51,476 nt of DNA from positions 1-51,476 of the forward strand of contig NZ_VUAZ01000030.1 of assembly GCF_009296165.1 (NCBI RefSeq). The letters run 5' to 3'. This document shows, piece by piece, positions 17,398 to 26,441 of this stretch. The notes under the pieces were generated by a model, which saw only the letters and a program-made list of their open reading frames with translations, searched no databases and was not told the DNA's origin. The first letter of the stretch is position 1; the number at the start of each line of letters is the position of its first letter. This DNA comes from Pseudomonas kitaguniensis. GTDB lineage: Bacteria; Pseudomonadota; Gammaproteobacteria; Pseudomonadales; Pseudomonadaceae. Made by a program: the position numbers and the translations under genes.

Positions 17398-18780
17398 ATG
17401 CGTCGCCTGTTATTCGCCTGCCTGCTTTTGGGTTCGGCACACGCCATTGCCTTTGACCGCTTGCAAGTTGAGGGCTACAGCTTGCCCAACGGCCTGCAAT
17501 TGCTGCTCAAACCGGGCACCGAGCGCGGGCACGTGGCTATCCGCCTGGTGGTGGGTGTGGGCCTGGATGACTTCCCCTGCGAAGAAAAGGAACTGCCGCA
17601 CCTGCTCGAACACTTGCTGTTCAGCGGCATCGACGGCGGCGGCGAAGGCGACCTCGAAGACCGCATGCAAGCCTTGGGCGGTGAGTGGAATGCCTACACC
17701 AGCAATGCCGACACCACCTTTGTGATCGAGGCACCGGCGCAAAACCAGCGCAAAGTGCTCGACCTGTTGCTGGCGATCATCACCCGTACCGAGCTGACCG
17801 ACGCCAACATCAATGCCGCCAAGCGGGTGGTCGAGCGCGAAGACGGCGGCCATTACTCGCACCTGCAACGCCTGATCGACCGTCAAGACCTCGGCCACAA
17901 CGCCAGCAACCAACTGGCCGTTGAATTGGGGCTCAAATGCGCCGAACGCGCCGAGGTTGGCCAGCTGACCCGAGAGCAGTTGGCCACGCTGCGCAAACAT
18001 TGGTACGCGCCCAACAACATGACCCTGATCATCGTCGGCGAACTCGACAAACTGCTGCCGGCCTATCTGGAACGCACCTATGGCCAGCTTGAGCCGGTCG
18101 AGCCGAGCGAGCATCTGCCGCTGCCCGAGATCCAGCACACCGCCGCCACTCACCGCGACCTGATCCACGGCTGGCTTGGTGACAGCGCCAAGCTGCACTG
18201 GCTGTTCCCCGAGCCGGTGCTGGACGAGCAGCACGATGAAACCTACGACCTGCTCAAGGATTACTTCGACTGGGCGCTGTACCGTCAATTGCGCCTCGCG
18301 CACAGTTTGTCCTACGGCCCATGGAGCGAGCGCGAAGTGCTGGGCGGCGTCGGCTTCATCAGCCTGAATGCTGACCTTGAGCGGGACTCGCTGCCCGAAG
18401 CCGAACACGTGCTGCAAGACCTCAAGGCGCAACTGCTCAAGGACGGCCTTGCCCCGGCGGTATTTGCCCGCCTGCAACAGGCTGCCATCGCCCGCCAGGC
18501 TTGGGCGGTTCAAGGTAACAGCGCGCTGGCCGATTATTATTGGAGCGCGTCCGGCGATTACGCCAACGGCCATTTCAGCGACCCGGTCAAACGCATCAAG
18601 GCCGTAAGCTTGAAACAGGCCAACCAGGCCATGCGCCAAGTGTTTGAGCAGCAGGGCTATTGGCGCATCGAAAAACCGCTGTTGAGCTACGACAGCCTGA
18701 GCTGGATCGGCGCCGCTGTGCTTGGGCTGCTCGCCCTGCTGTTGGGTGGTGTGCGGCTTTACCGAAAACGCGTCGCGTAA
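17398..18780 (+). CDS. M16 family zinc metallopeptidase with C-terminal membrane anchor
   Basis: A 460-residue single-repeat M16 peptidase. A signal peptide (about residues 1-18) is followed by the inverted zinc motif HLLEH (68-72) and a downstream Glu (about E148, in VEREDGG) at the usual 75-residue distance, so the active site looks complete. A hydrophobic segment near the C-terminus (about 433-452, then YRKRVA) should anchor it to the inner membrane facing the periplasm. Most bacterial M16 enzymes act as a pair of halves or a fused double unit; here no partner gene is next to it, so it may work as a homodimer. Substrate unknown. Confidence 0.83.
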   Translation: MRRLLFACLLLGSAHAIAFDRLQVEGYSLPNGLQLLLKPGTERGHVAIRLVVGVGLDDFPCEEKELPHLLEHLLFSGIDGGGEGDLEDRMQALGGEWNAYTSNADTTFVIEAPAQNQRKVLDLLLAIITRTELTDANINAAKRVVEREDGGHYSHLQRLIDRQDLGHNASNQLAVELGLKCAERAEVGQLTREQLATLRKHWYAPNNMTLIIVGELDKLLPAYLERTYGQLEPVEPSEHLPLPEIQHTAATHRDLIHGWLGDSAKLHWLFPEPVLDEQHDETYDLLKDYFDWALYRQLRLAHSLSYGPWSEREVLGGVGFISLNADLERDSLPEAEHVLQDLKAQLLKDGLAPAVFARLQQAAIARQAWAVQGNSALADYYWSASGDYANGHFSDPVKRIKAVSLKQANQAMRQVFEQQGYWRIEKPLLSYDSLSWIGAAVLGLLALLLGGVRLYRKRVA

Positions 18781-18798
18781 TGAAACACCGAACACCGG

Positions 18799-18827
18799 CC
18801 CAAGACGCTATTCTGTCTGGGTTTTTT
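18799..18827 (+). terminator. Terminator after the M16 peptidase gene
   Basis: CCC-A-AGAC and GTCT-GGG form a short stem with one bulge, followed by six T residues, 19 bases after the stop. Confidence 0.65.
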
Positions 18828-18850
18828 CCTACACCAACTGTGAACCGCCA

Positions 18851-19881
18851 ATGCCAAACCTGCCGCCCCTTATCCAGCGCATCCTCGTACTGATCAAGCG
18901 CTACCCAGGGGTGATCGCACTCGGCGGTTTTATCTCGGGTGTGTGCAGCTTCATTCTGGTAGACCGCCAGCAAGGCATGGCCAGCTGGATCGCCGTGATC
19001 ATGCTGGTGAGTTGGCTGTGGCTGATGCTCGAAAACGCCTTTACCCAGCTGTTCGCCAAAGTCTTCAAACGCGAAATCCCCGAACCGCTGCTGCGCTACG
19101 CCACCCAGATGATCCACCAGGAAAGTCTGTTTTTTGTGCTGCCGTTCTTTTTCGTCACCACCACATGGAACAGCGGCCAATCGATTTTCACCGGCCTGCT
19201 CGGCGCGGCGGCACTGGTGTCGATTACCGACCCGCTGTACTACAAGTGGCTGGCACCCAAACGCTCGCTGTTTCTGGCGCTGCACACCCTGACGTTGTTT
19301 GCCGCGCTGCTCACCGCGCTGCCGATCATCCTGCACCTGACCACCGCCGAAAGTTACAAATTGGCGCTGGGCGTGGCCATGGCCTTGTCGATTCCGAGCC
19401 TGGCCGTGAGCCTGCCGCTGCGCAGTGTTAAAGGCTGGGCAATGCTGCTGGGCGTGACCGCCGCCATTGGCTGCGCGGGTTGGTTCCTGCGCAGTTGGGT
19501 GCCGCCGGCGACCCTGTGGATGACCGAAGTGGCGATCAGCACTCAGATGCAAGACCGCACACCCGGTGACGACCTCAGGGAAGTCAACGCCGCCCAGTTG
19601 CGCAGTGGCGGGCTGTACGCCTACACCGCGATCAACGCCCCGCGCGGCTGGATGAACGGATTTACCATGTGTGGAAATTCAATGGCAAAGAAGTCGACCG
19701 CATCGCCCTGGACATCCACGGCGGGCGCAAGGAAGGCTACCGCGCCTGGACCCACAAGCAGAACTTCCCCGCCGACGCGGTAGGCCGCTGGCAGGTGCGG
19801 GTGTTGACCGAAGACGGTCAGGTGATCGGCGTGCTGCGTTTTAAAGTCACTGATTCAGCACAAACCGACAACCCCAAGTAA
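18851..19881 (+). pseudogene. DUF5924/DUF2914 membrane protein, broken by a one-base frameshift
   Basis: The first part (ATG 18851, MPNLPPLIQRILVLIK) has about six membrane helices, as in DUF5924 proteins. The soluble C-terminal part, found in the next frame from 19669 (WKFNGKEVDRIALDIHGG, then GRWQVRVLTEDGQVIGVLRF), is a DUF2914 domain. The frames meet near 19647: one extra C in CGCGGCTGG would restore APRGLDERIYHVWKFNG and a 343-residue protein. As written, the frame runs on to 19783 with unrelated residues. Whether this is an assembly error or a real mutation cannot be decided here. Function unknown; DUF2914 domains sit outside the membrane and are β-rich. Confidence 0.8.
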
Positions 19882-19935
19882 GCCGTATCGTGCTATTACG
19901 TAGCAATTGTGGACAGCCAACCAAGCTCGGAGCTT

Positions 19936-21084
19936 ATGACCACCAGTAGCACGCCCGGCGCAGCTCACCTGGATACGACGACCGCCCCGCCGTTACTTCG
20001 GATTACGGGCGACTGGACGCTTGCCCACTACGCCAACCTGAAGAAGCTGTCGGACAAGCTCGATGGCCAATACGACGCCGGCGCCCGCATCGACCTCAAC
20101 GGCCTCGGCGCACTGGATACCGCCGGCGCGTCGCTGCTGGTCGAGCTGCTGGGCCCGGACCGGATTGAGCAATCCGCCGAACAGACCGATTGCAGCCTTT
20201 CTACCGCCGACCGCTCGCTGCTCAAAACCGTTTACCGCTCGCTGAATGATTTTTGTGTGCCGGACAAAGCGCCGGAACAAGCCGCCGGCATCCAGTTACT
20301 CGCGCGCATCGGCCACGCGGTGGACACCGTTTGGCAAGACAGCAAGCAATTGCTGGGTTTTATCGGGCTGATCCTTGAAACCTTCGCGCGTGGCATCTTG
20401 CGCCCCAAGCGCTGGCGCCTGACGCCGATGGTCGCGCACATTGAGCAAACCGGCCTGGATGCCGCGCCTATCGTGGCGTTGCTGACCTTTCTGGTCGGCG
20501 CTGTGGTGGCGTTTCTCGGCGCCACCGTGCTCAAGAGCTTTGGCGCGACTATTTTCACCGTCGACCTGGTGGCGTTCTCTTTCCTGCGCGAGTTCGGCGT
20601 ACTGCTGACCGCCATCCTGATCGCCGGCCGCACCGCCAGTGCGTTTACCGCACAAATCGGTTCGATGAAGGCCAACGAAGAAATCGACGCGATCCGCACC
20701 CTCGGCCTCGATCCGATAGAGCTGCTGGTGCTCCCGCGCGTCTTGGCGCTGCTGGTGTCGCTGCCGATGCTGACTTTTCTGGCCATGCTCTCGGGGATTG
20801 TCGGCGGCGGCGTGGTCTGCGCCGTCGCGCTGGATATTTCGCCGGCGATGTTTCTCTCGCTGCTGCAATCGGACATAGGCGTGCAACATTTTCTGGTGGG
20901 CATGCTCAAAGCGCCGGTGTTCGCCTTCCTGATCGCCGCGATTGGCTGCCTCGAAGGCTTCAAGGTCAGCGGCAGCGCCGAGTCGGTTGGCGCCCACACC
21001 ACCTCCAGCGTGGTGCAGTCAATTTTTGTGGTGATCGTGCTGGATGCGGTCGCCGCGATGTTCTTTATGGAGATGGGCTGGTGA
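19936..21084 (+). CDS. MlaE-family ABC lipid transport permease with N-terminal STAS-like domain
   Basis: About 382 residues. The N-terminal 115 residues look like a STAS domain (ITGDWTL, the DLNGLGALDTAGASLLVEL core), fused to an MlaE/YrbE permease with about five helices (FGATIFTVDLVAFSFLREFGVLLTAILIAGRTASAFTAQIGSMKANEEIDAI is the family core). In E. coli the STAS protein MlaB is separate, so this fusion combines MlaE and MlaB. It is the first gene of a four-gene operon with an ATPase, an MCE protein and a lipoprotein. ATG 19936 has GGAG three bases upstream; a GTG at 19909 is the alternative start. Confidence 0.87.
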   Translation: MTTSSTPGAAHLDTTTAPPLLRITGDWTLAHYANLKKLSDKLDGQYDAGARIDLNGLGALDTAGASLLVELLGPDRIEQSAEQTDCSLSTADRSLLKTVYRSLNDFCVPDKAPEQAAGIQLLARIGHAVDTVWQDSKQLLGFIGLILETFARGILRPKRWRLTPMVAHIEQTGLDAAPIVALLTFLVGAVVAFLGATVLKSFGATIFTVDLVAFSFLREFGVLLTAILIAGRTASAFTAQIGSMKANEEIDAIRTLGLDPIELLVLPRVLALLVSLPMLTFLAMLSGIVGGGVVCAVALDISPAMFLSLLQSDIGVQHFLVGMLKAPVFAFLIAAIGCLEGFKVSGSAESVGAHTTSSVVQSIFVVIVLDAVAAMFFMEMGW

Positions 21085-21884
21085 GTCGTCCACAGCGTGC
21101 GCCCGCCGAGGCGGTGATTGAAGTGCGCGGCCTGTGCAACCGCTTTGGCAGCCAGAGCGTGCACGAGCAGTTGGATCTGGATGTGTATAAAGGCGAGATT
21201 CTCGCAGTGGTCGGCGGCTCGGGCAGCGGTAAGTCAGTGCTGCTGCGCAGCATCGTCGGCCTGCGCCGCCCCAGCGAAGGCCAAGTGCGGGTGTTCGGCA
21301 AGAACCTGCCGAACCTGCCGGAACACGAACGTTCGCTGGTAGAGCGGCGCTTTGGTGTGCTGTTTCAGAAGGGCGCGCTGTTTTCCTCGCTGACCGTCAC
21401 CGAAAACGTCGCCCTGCCGTTGATCGAACACGCCGGCCTCAGCCGCGCCGACGCCGAGCACTTGGCCGCGGTCAAACTGGCGCTGGCCGGGTTGCCGCTG
21501 TCGGCGGCGGATAAATACCCGGCCTCGCTGTCCGGCGGCATGATCAAACGCGCGGCCCTGGCGCGCGCGCTGGCCTTGGACCCGGACATCCTGTTTCTTG
21601 ATGAACCCACCGCCGGCCTCGACCCGATTGGCGCGGCGCAATTCGACCAACTGATCCTGACCCTGCGCGACGCACTGGGCCTGAGCGTGTTTCTGGTCAC
21701 CCATGACCTCGACACGCTTTACACCATCACCGACCGCGTGGCGGTGCTGGCGCAGAAAAAAGTGCTGGTGGCCGATGCCATCGATGTTGTGTCGCAAACC
21801 AACGACGCCTGGATTCACGAATATTTCCACGGCCCCCGGGGCCGCGCGGCATTGACTGCCGCTCAACCGCTTAACGAGGTATGA
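21081..21884 (+). CDS. MlaF-like ABC transporter ATP-binding protein
   Basis: A 267-residue ATPase for the MCE lipid transporter. It shows Walker A GGSGSGKS, the Q-loop region FGVLFQKGALFSSLTV typical of MlaF, the signature variant LSGGMIKRAALARALA, Walker B ILFLDEPT and the switch His in VTHD. GTG start at 21081 overlaps the upstream stop codon (GTGA), so translation is coupled. It powers phospholipid movement between the inner and outer membranes; direction cannot be told. Confidence 0.9.
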   Translation: MSRPQRAPAEAVIEVRGLCNRFGSQSVHEQLDLDVYKGEILAVVGGSGSGKSVLLRSIVGLRRPSEGQVRVFGKNLPNLPEHERSLVERRFGVLFQKGALFSSLTVTENVALPLIEHAGLSRADAEHLAAVKLALAGLPLSAADKYPASLSGGMIKRAALARALALDPDILFLDEPTAGLDPIGAAQFDQLILTLRDALGLSVFLVTHDLDTLYTITDRVAVLAQKKVLVADAIDVVSQTNDAWIHEYFHGPRGRAALTAAQPLNEV

Positions 21885-21885
21885 C

Positions 21886-22824
21886 ATGGAAACCCGCGCC
21901 CATCATGTGATGATCGGTCTGTTCAGCGTGATCGTGGTGGTCGGCGCGATGCTGTTCGGCCTGTGGCTGGCCAAATCCAGCGTCGACAGTGCCTTCCAGG
22001 ATTATGAAGTGGTGTTCAACGAGGCGGTCAGCGGCTTGTCGCAGGGCAGTTCGGTGCAGTACAGCGGGATCAAGGTGGGCGATGTCACCAGCCTGCGCCT
22101 GGACCCCAAAGATCCACGCCGCGTATTGGCGCGCATTCGCCTGGCCGGGCAAACCCCGATCAAGCAAGACACGCAGGCCAAGCTTGCACTGACCGGCATC
22201 ACCGGCACCTCGATCATCCAGCTCAGCGGCGGTACACCGCAAAGCCCGGAACTCGTGGGCAAAGACGGCAACCTGCCGGAAATCATCGCCTCGCCATCGC
22301 CTATTGCGCGCCTGCTCAATAACAGCAACGACCTGATGACCAGCATCAACCTGCTGCTGAACAACGCCAACCACATGTTCTCGCGCGAGAACGTCGAGCG
22401 CCTGAGCAATACCCTGGACAACCTGCAACAAACCACCGGCGCCATCGCCGACCAGCGCGGCGACATCAAGGTGGTGATGCAGCAATTGCTGCAGGTGAGC
22501 AAACAGGCCAGCGCTGCGCTGGAGCAAACCACGCTGCTGATGCGCAACGCCAACGGCGTGCTCAATGACCAAGGCAAGCAAGCCTTTGGCAGTGCCGAGC
22601 AGGCGATGAAATCGCTGCAGCAAAGCACCGCAACCATCAACACCTTGCTGACCAACAACAAAGACTCGGTGAACAGCGGCATGCAGGGCCTTAACGAATT
22701 GGCGCCAGCGGTGCGCGAACTGCGCGAAACCCTGGGTTCGCTGCGCGCCATCTCTCGCCGCCTCGAAGCCAACCCCAGCGGTTACTTGCTGGGCAGCGAC
22801 AAGAACAAGGAGTTCACGCCATGA
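21886..22824 (+). CDS. MlaD-like MCE domain substrate-binding protein
   Basis: A 312-residue protein anchored by one N-terminal helix (residues about 8-28), then an MCE domain (about 38-115: VVFNEAVSGLSQGSSVQYSGIKVGDVTSL), then a long, Gln/Asn-rich predicted coiled-coil (about 150-290). The MCE domain forms the periplasmic hexameric ring that takes up lipids. The coiled-coil is long compared with short MlaD of E. coli and may form a tunnel-like extension to the periplasmic lipoprotein. The start is one base after the ATPase stop, and the end overlaps the next gene by four bases. Confidence 0.88.
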   Translation: METRAHHVMIGLFSVIVVVGAMLFGLWLAKSSVDSAFQDYEVVFNEAVSGLSQGSSVQYSGIKVGDVTSLRLDPKDPRRVLARIRLAGQTPIKQDTQAKLALTGITGTSIIQLSGGTPQSPELVGKDGNLPEIIASPSPIARLLNNSNDLMTSINLLLNNANHMFSRENVERLSNTLDNLQQTTGAIADQRGDIKVVMQQLLQVSKQASAALEQTTLLMRNANGVLNDQGKQAFGSAEQAMKSLQQSTATINTLLTNNKDSVNSGMQGLNELAPAVRELRETLGSLRAISRRLEANPSGYLLGSDKNKEFTP

Positions 22825-23432
22825 AGCGTGCTTACCAAATGCTCGCCCCGGTGGCGCTGGCCCTGATCAGCGCCTGCTCGATCCTGCCCAAACCTGACCC
22901 GTCCGACGTGTACCGCCTGACGTCGGCGCAAACAACCGCCCACGGCGCGCCGGTGAGCTGGTCGTTGCGCGTGAGCAAGCCGCAGACCAGCGAGTTTCTC
23001 GACAGCCCGCGCATTGCCGTGGTGCCCAATGGCGACCTGATCAGCAGCTATGCACATTCGCGTTGGAGCGATCCGGCGCCGGTGCTGTTGCGTAATCGGT
23101 TTATGGACGGCTTCCAGCGCGATGGGCGGGTGACGTTGCTGAGTACCGACGAGACCAACCTGCAAGCCGACTATGAGCTGGGCGGGCAGTTGCAGGCGTT
23201 TCAAAGTGAGTACCGGGGCAGTGCGGTGGAGGTGGTGATTCGCCTGGATGCGCGGCTGGTGCGCGGCAGTGATCAGCGGATTATTGCCAGCCGGCGGTTC
23301 GAGGTGAAGCAGCAGGCGAGCGATACCAAGGTACCGGCGGTGGTGGCTGCTTTTGGCCAGGCGGGGGACCAGTTGAACCGGCAAGTGGTGGAGTGGGTGG
23401 TGCAGCAGGGCAATACAGCGCCTGAGCAGTAA
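22821..23432 (+). CDS. ABC-type transport auxiliary lipoprotein (PqiC/DUF330 family)
   Basis: A 203-residue lipoprotein with a lipobox LISAC (Cys19) after a short signal peptide. The body matches the ABC_trans_aux/PqiC family (YRLTSA near the start, then a conserved PRIAV and RWSDPAPVLL). Such proteins pair with MCE systems at the outer membrane. It overlaps the MCE gene (ATGA at 22821-22824) and is the last gene of the operon, just before a REP cluster. Confidence 0.85.
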   Translation: MKRAYQMLAPVALALISACSILPKPDPSDVYRLTSAQTTAHGAPVSWSLRVSKPQTSEFLDSPRIAVVPNGDLISSYAHSRWSDPAPVLLRNRFMDGFQRDGRVTLLSTDETNLQADYELGGQLQAFQSEYRGSAVEVVIRLDARLVRGSDQRIIASRRFEVKQQASDTKVPAVVAAFGQAGDQLNRQVVEWVVQQGNTAPEQ

Positions 23433-23439
23433 TGCCCTC

Positions 23440-23582
23440 ATCGGGAGCAAGCCCCCTCCCACATGTGAAGGTATTCACGGTTCAACTGTGGGAAGAGGCT
23501 TGCTCCCGATAGCGGGAGCAAGCCCCTCCCACACTTGAAGTTATCCACAGTTCAACTGTGGGAGGGGGCTTGCTCCCGACAG
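23440..23582. repeat. Tandem pair of inverted REP doublets
   Basis: Four GC-rich REP units: reverse 23440-23463, forward 23487-23510, reverse 23512-23533, forward 23557-23582. Each inverted pair is about 71 bases, and the two pairs are tandem copies with the same spacer theme (TGAAG..TTCAC or CCACAGTTCAAC). The core TGTGGGAGGGGGCTTGCTCCCGA is the abundant fluorescens-group REP. It lies in the convergent gap between the MCE operon and the SpmA-SpmB gene and may stop transcripts or protect their 3' ends. Confidence 0.85.
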
Positions 23583-23593
23583 CTATTCAAGCC

Positions 23594-24823
23594 TCAACCA
23601 AAGAACCAGTAGCACACCGCAATCGCTGCCACCACACCAGCGAACTCCGCCAGCAACGCACACCCCACGGCATGCCGCGCCCGCTGAATGCCCACCGAGC
23701 CGAAGTACACCGCCAACACGTAGAAGGTGGTTTCGGTACTGCCCTGAATTGTTGCCGCCACCAGCGCCGGGAAGCTGTCGACACCTTGTGTTTGCATGGT
23801 CTCAATCAGCATCGCCCGTGCGGCACTGCCGGAGAACGGCTTGACCATCGCGGTCGGCAACGCGTCGACAAAGCGCGTGTCCATGCCGGTCCAGGCCACC
23901 AAGTGGCGAATCCCTTCCAGGCCGAAGTCCAACGCGCCGGAGGCACGCAGCACGCCAACCGCGCAGAGCATCGCCACCAGATACGGCAGCAGGTTCTTGG
24001 CAACGTCGAAGCCCTCTTTGGCGCCTTCAACAAATGCCTCGTAAACCTTGACCTTGCGCAGCGCACCAATCACCAGAAACAGCATGATCAGCCCAAACAG
24101 CGTGAGGTTACCGAGGATCGACGACAACCCGGCCAGCGCCGTGGCGGACAAGGTCGCCAGCAACGCCATGAAGCCACCGAGGATCAGCGCACCGGGAATC
24201 AGATAGGCCAGCACCACCGGGTCCCACAGGCGCAGGCGCTGCATCACCGCCACCGAGAGCAAGCCCACCAACGTCGAGGCGCTGGTGGCCAGCAGAATCG
24301 GCAAGAACACCAGCGTCGGGTCGGCGGCGCCTTGTTGAGCGCGGTACATGAAAATGGTCACCGGCAACAGCGTCAGCGACGATGCGTTAAGCACCAGGAA
24401 CAGAATCTGCGCGTTACTTGCGGTATTGGGGATCGGGTTGAGTTCCTGCAGCGCCTTCATGGCTTTGAGGCCGATCGGCGTAGCGGCGTTGTCGAGGCCC
24501 AAGCCGTTGGCGGCAAAGTTGAGGGTGATCAAACCGATGGCGGGGTGGCCGGCCGGCACTTCCGGCATCAGCCGGCGAAACAGCGGGCCGAGAGCCTTGG
24601 CCAGCCAGTCGACGATGCCGGCTTTTTCGGCGATGCGCAAAAAGCCCAGCCATAAGGTCAGCGTGCCGAACAGCAGCACCATCACTTCCACCGACAATTT
24701 GGCCATGGCGAAAATGCTTTCCACCATCGCCGCAAAAATACCGGCGTTACCGCCGATCAGCCATTGCGCCAGTGCTGACACCATTGCCACGACAAAAAAG
24801 CCAAGCCACAGGCCATTGAGCAT
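23594..24823 (-). CDS. SpmA-SpmB fusion, nucleoside recognition (Gate) domain membrane protein
   Basis: A 409-residue inner-membrane protein with about ten helices. It has two Gate domains: the first half resembles SpmA (NFAANGLGLDNAATPIGLKAM) and the second half SpmB (PFSGSAARAMLIETMQTQGVDS, QGSTETTFYVLAVYFGSVG). In Bacillus the two halves are separate spore-maturation proteins; in proteobacteria the fusion's substrate is unknown, though Gate domains are linked to nucleoside or ion transport. It stands alone, with a terminator between it and the upstream gltP. Confidence 0.83.
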   Translation of the reverse strand: MLNGLWLGFFVVAMVSALAQWLIGGNAGIFAAMVESIFAMAKLSVEVMVLLFGTLTLWLGFLRIAEKAGIVDWLAKALGPLFRRLMPEVPAGHPAIGLITLNFAANGLGLDNAATPIGLKAMKALQELNPIPNTASNAQILFLVLNASSLTLLPVTIFMYRAQQGAADPTLVFLPILLATSASTLVGLLSVAVMQRLRLWDPVVLAYLIPGALILGGFMALLATLSATALAGLSSILGNLTLFGLIMLFLVIGALRKVKVYEAFVEGAKEGFDVAKNLLPYLVAMLCAVGVLRASGALDFGLEGIRHLVAWTGMDTRFVDALPTAMVKPFSGSAARAMLIETMQTQGVDSFPALVAATIQGSTETTFYVLAVYFGSVGIQRARHAVGCALLAEFAGVVAAIAVCYWFFG

Positions 24824-24875
24824 CAGTTAAATCCCCCGAAAGATGGGGCGAATGATAGCGGGGCTGACAGAAACG

Positions 24876-24902
24876 ACAAACCCCGGATTGACCGGGGTTT
24901 GT
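24876..24902 (-). terminator. Terminator downstream of gltP
   Basis: ACAAACCCCGG and CCGGGGTTTGT form a perfect 11-bp stem with a 5-base loop. It starts 18 bases after the gltP stop on the minus strand. Confidence 0.8.
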
Positions 24903-24919
24903 TTTAAATCATGCCTGCA

Positions 24920-26251
24920 TCAGCCGCGGCTGGCTTCGCCCACCGGCAGCGCCTGCTTGCTGCGCCAGTGTGGCAGGGAGTTCCAGTAGCGTTCGCCCTT
25001 GGCATCGTCGTACATGCCTTCCCAACGCGAGATGACCAATACCGCCAAGGCGTTACCGATGACGTTGAGTGCGGTACGCGCCATGTCCATCACGCGGTCG
25101 ACACCGGCGATAAAGGCCAGGCCTTCCAGCGGGATGCCAACGCTGCCCAAGGTCGCCAGCAGTACCACGAAAGACACGCCCGGCACACCGGCGATGCCTT
25201 TGGAGGTGACCATCAGGGTCAGCACCAGCATCAGTTGTTGGCCGATCGACAGGTCGATGCCGTACAACTGGGCGATAAAGATAGCGGCGATGCTCTGGTA
25301 CAGGGTCGAACCGTCGAGGTTGAACGAGTAACCGGTCGGCACCACGAAGCTGCAGATAGCCTTCGGCGCGCCGTAGGCTTCCATCTTCTCGATCACACGC
25401 GGCAGCACGGTTTCAGAACTGGCAGTGGAGTAGGCCAGCACCAGCTCATCCTTGAAGATGCGCATCAGCTTGATCACCGAGAAACCGAACAGGCGAGCGA
25501 TCAGGCCCAGTACCACAAAGGCGAAGAACAGGATGGCGACGTAAACCAGAATCACCAGCTTGGCCAGCGGCAGCAAAGAGGCGAAGCCGAAGTTGGCGAC
25601 GGTCACTGCGATCAGCGCAAATACACCAATCGGGGCGTACTTCATGATCATGTGGGTGACTTTGAACATGCTCTCGGACACGCCCTGGAACATGGTCACC
25701 AGCGGCTCGCGCAGCTCAGGCTTGAGGCTCGACAAGCCGAGGCCGAACAGCACCGAGAAGAAGATGATCGGCAGCATTTCGCCACGCGCGACGGCTGCGA
25801 AGATGTTCGACGGGATCAGGTTGAGAATGGTCTCGATGAACGCGTGCTCATGCTGCACTTCGGCAGCGGTGGCGGTGTACTTGGAAATATCGACGGTACC
25901 CAGGGTACTCATGTCGATGCCCGCGCCCGGGTGGAACAGGTTAGCCAGCAACAGGCCGACCACGATGGCGATGGTGGTGACCACTTCGAAGTAAAGGATG
26001 GTTTTGACGCCGATTCGACCCAGCTTCTTCGCGTCACCGACACCGGCGATGCCGACGATCAGTGAAGAAATCACAATCGGGATCACGATCATTTTGATCA
26101 GGCGGATAAAAATATCGCCCGCTGGCTGCAACACATTGCTGATCCACCAGGCTTTTTCAGCACTGAAATGGTTGAGCACTGCACCGATTGCGATCCCCAA
26201 TACCAAACCGATGAGGATCTGCCAGGCGAGGCTTAGCTTTGCCTTCTTCAT
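24920..26251 (-). CDS. gltP: Proton/glutamate-aspartate (dicarboxylate) symporter
   Basis: A 443-residue DAACS family transporter with about eight helices and two re-entrant loops. Family motifs are AYSTASSETVLPRVIEKME (the Ser-rich first hairpin), PTGYSFNLDGSTLYQSIAAIFIAQ and TSKGIAGVPGVSFVVLLATLGS, and AFIAGVDRVMDMARTALNVIGNALA (the conserved Asp and Asn of the last helix). Imports glutamate, aspartate or related dicarboxylates with protons. ATG at 26249-26251. Monocistronic. Confidence 0.9.
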   Translation of the reverse strand: MKKAKLSLAWQILIGLVLGIAIGAVLNHFSAEKAWWISNVLQPAGDIFIRLIKMIVIPIVISSLIVGIAGVGDAKKLGRIGVKTILYFEVVTTIAIVVGLLLANLFHPGAGIDMSTLGTVDISKYTATAAEVQHEHAFIETILNLIPSNIFAAVARGEMLPIIFFSVLFGLGLSSLKPELREPLVTMFQGVSESMFKVTHMIMKYAPIGVFALIAVTVANFGFASLLPLAKLVILVYVAILFFAFVVLGLIARLFGFSVIKLMRIFKDELVLAYSTASSETVLPRVIEKMEAYGAPKAICSFVVPTGYSFNLDGSTLYQSIAAIFIAQLYGIDLSIGQQLMLVLTLMVTSKGIAGVPGVSFVVLLATLGSVGIPLEGLAFIAGVDRVMDMARTALNVIGNALAVLVISRWEGMYDDAKGERYWNSLPHWRSKQALPVGEASRG

Positions 26252-26441
26252 GTCATTACCCTTACTTCAAGTGGACTTAAGGCGAATGCGCCAGCTGGAA
26301 CGCCCGGAAGCGAAAAAGTGTGTGCATCTGCCTCCGTAGAAGGTCACCGCCGCATGGCCGAAATGGCTTACTGGCAGGCGAAAAAAGGCGCAACTATTCC
26401 CATGCAAGCGAGCGACGTCTAATGCCGTAAACGCCTACCCT

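Noticed and set aside
23440..23582. Possible CRISPR array in the repeated region
   Set aside because: The units alternate in orientation and lack unique equal-length spacers; they are REP doublets.
26380..26420. Possible sigma-54 promoter for gltP (GG-N10-GC)
   Set aside because: The spacing fits, but the flanking bases do not match TGGCAC-N5-TTGC.
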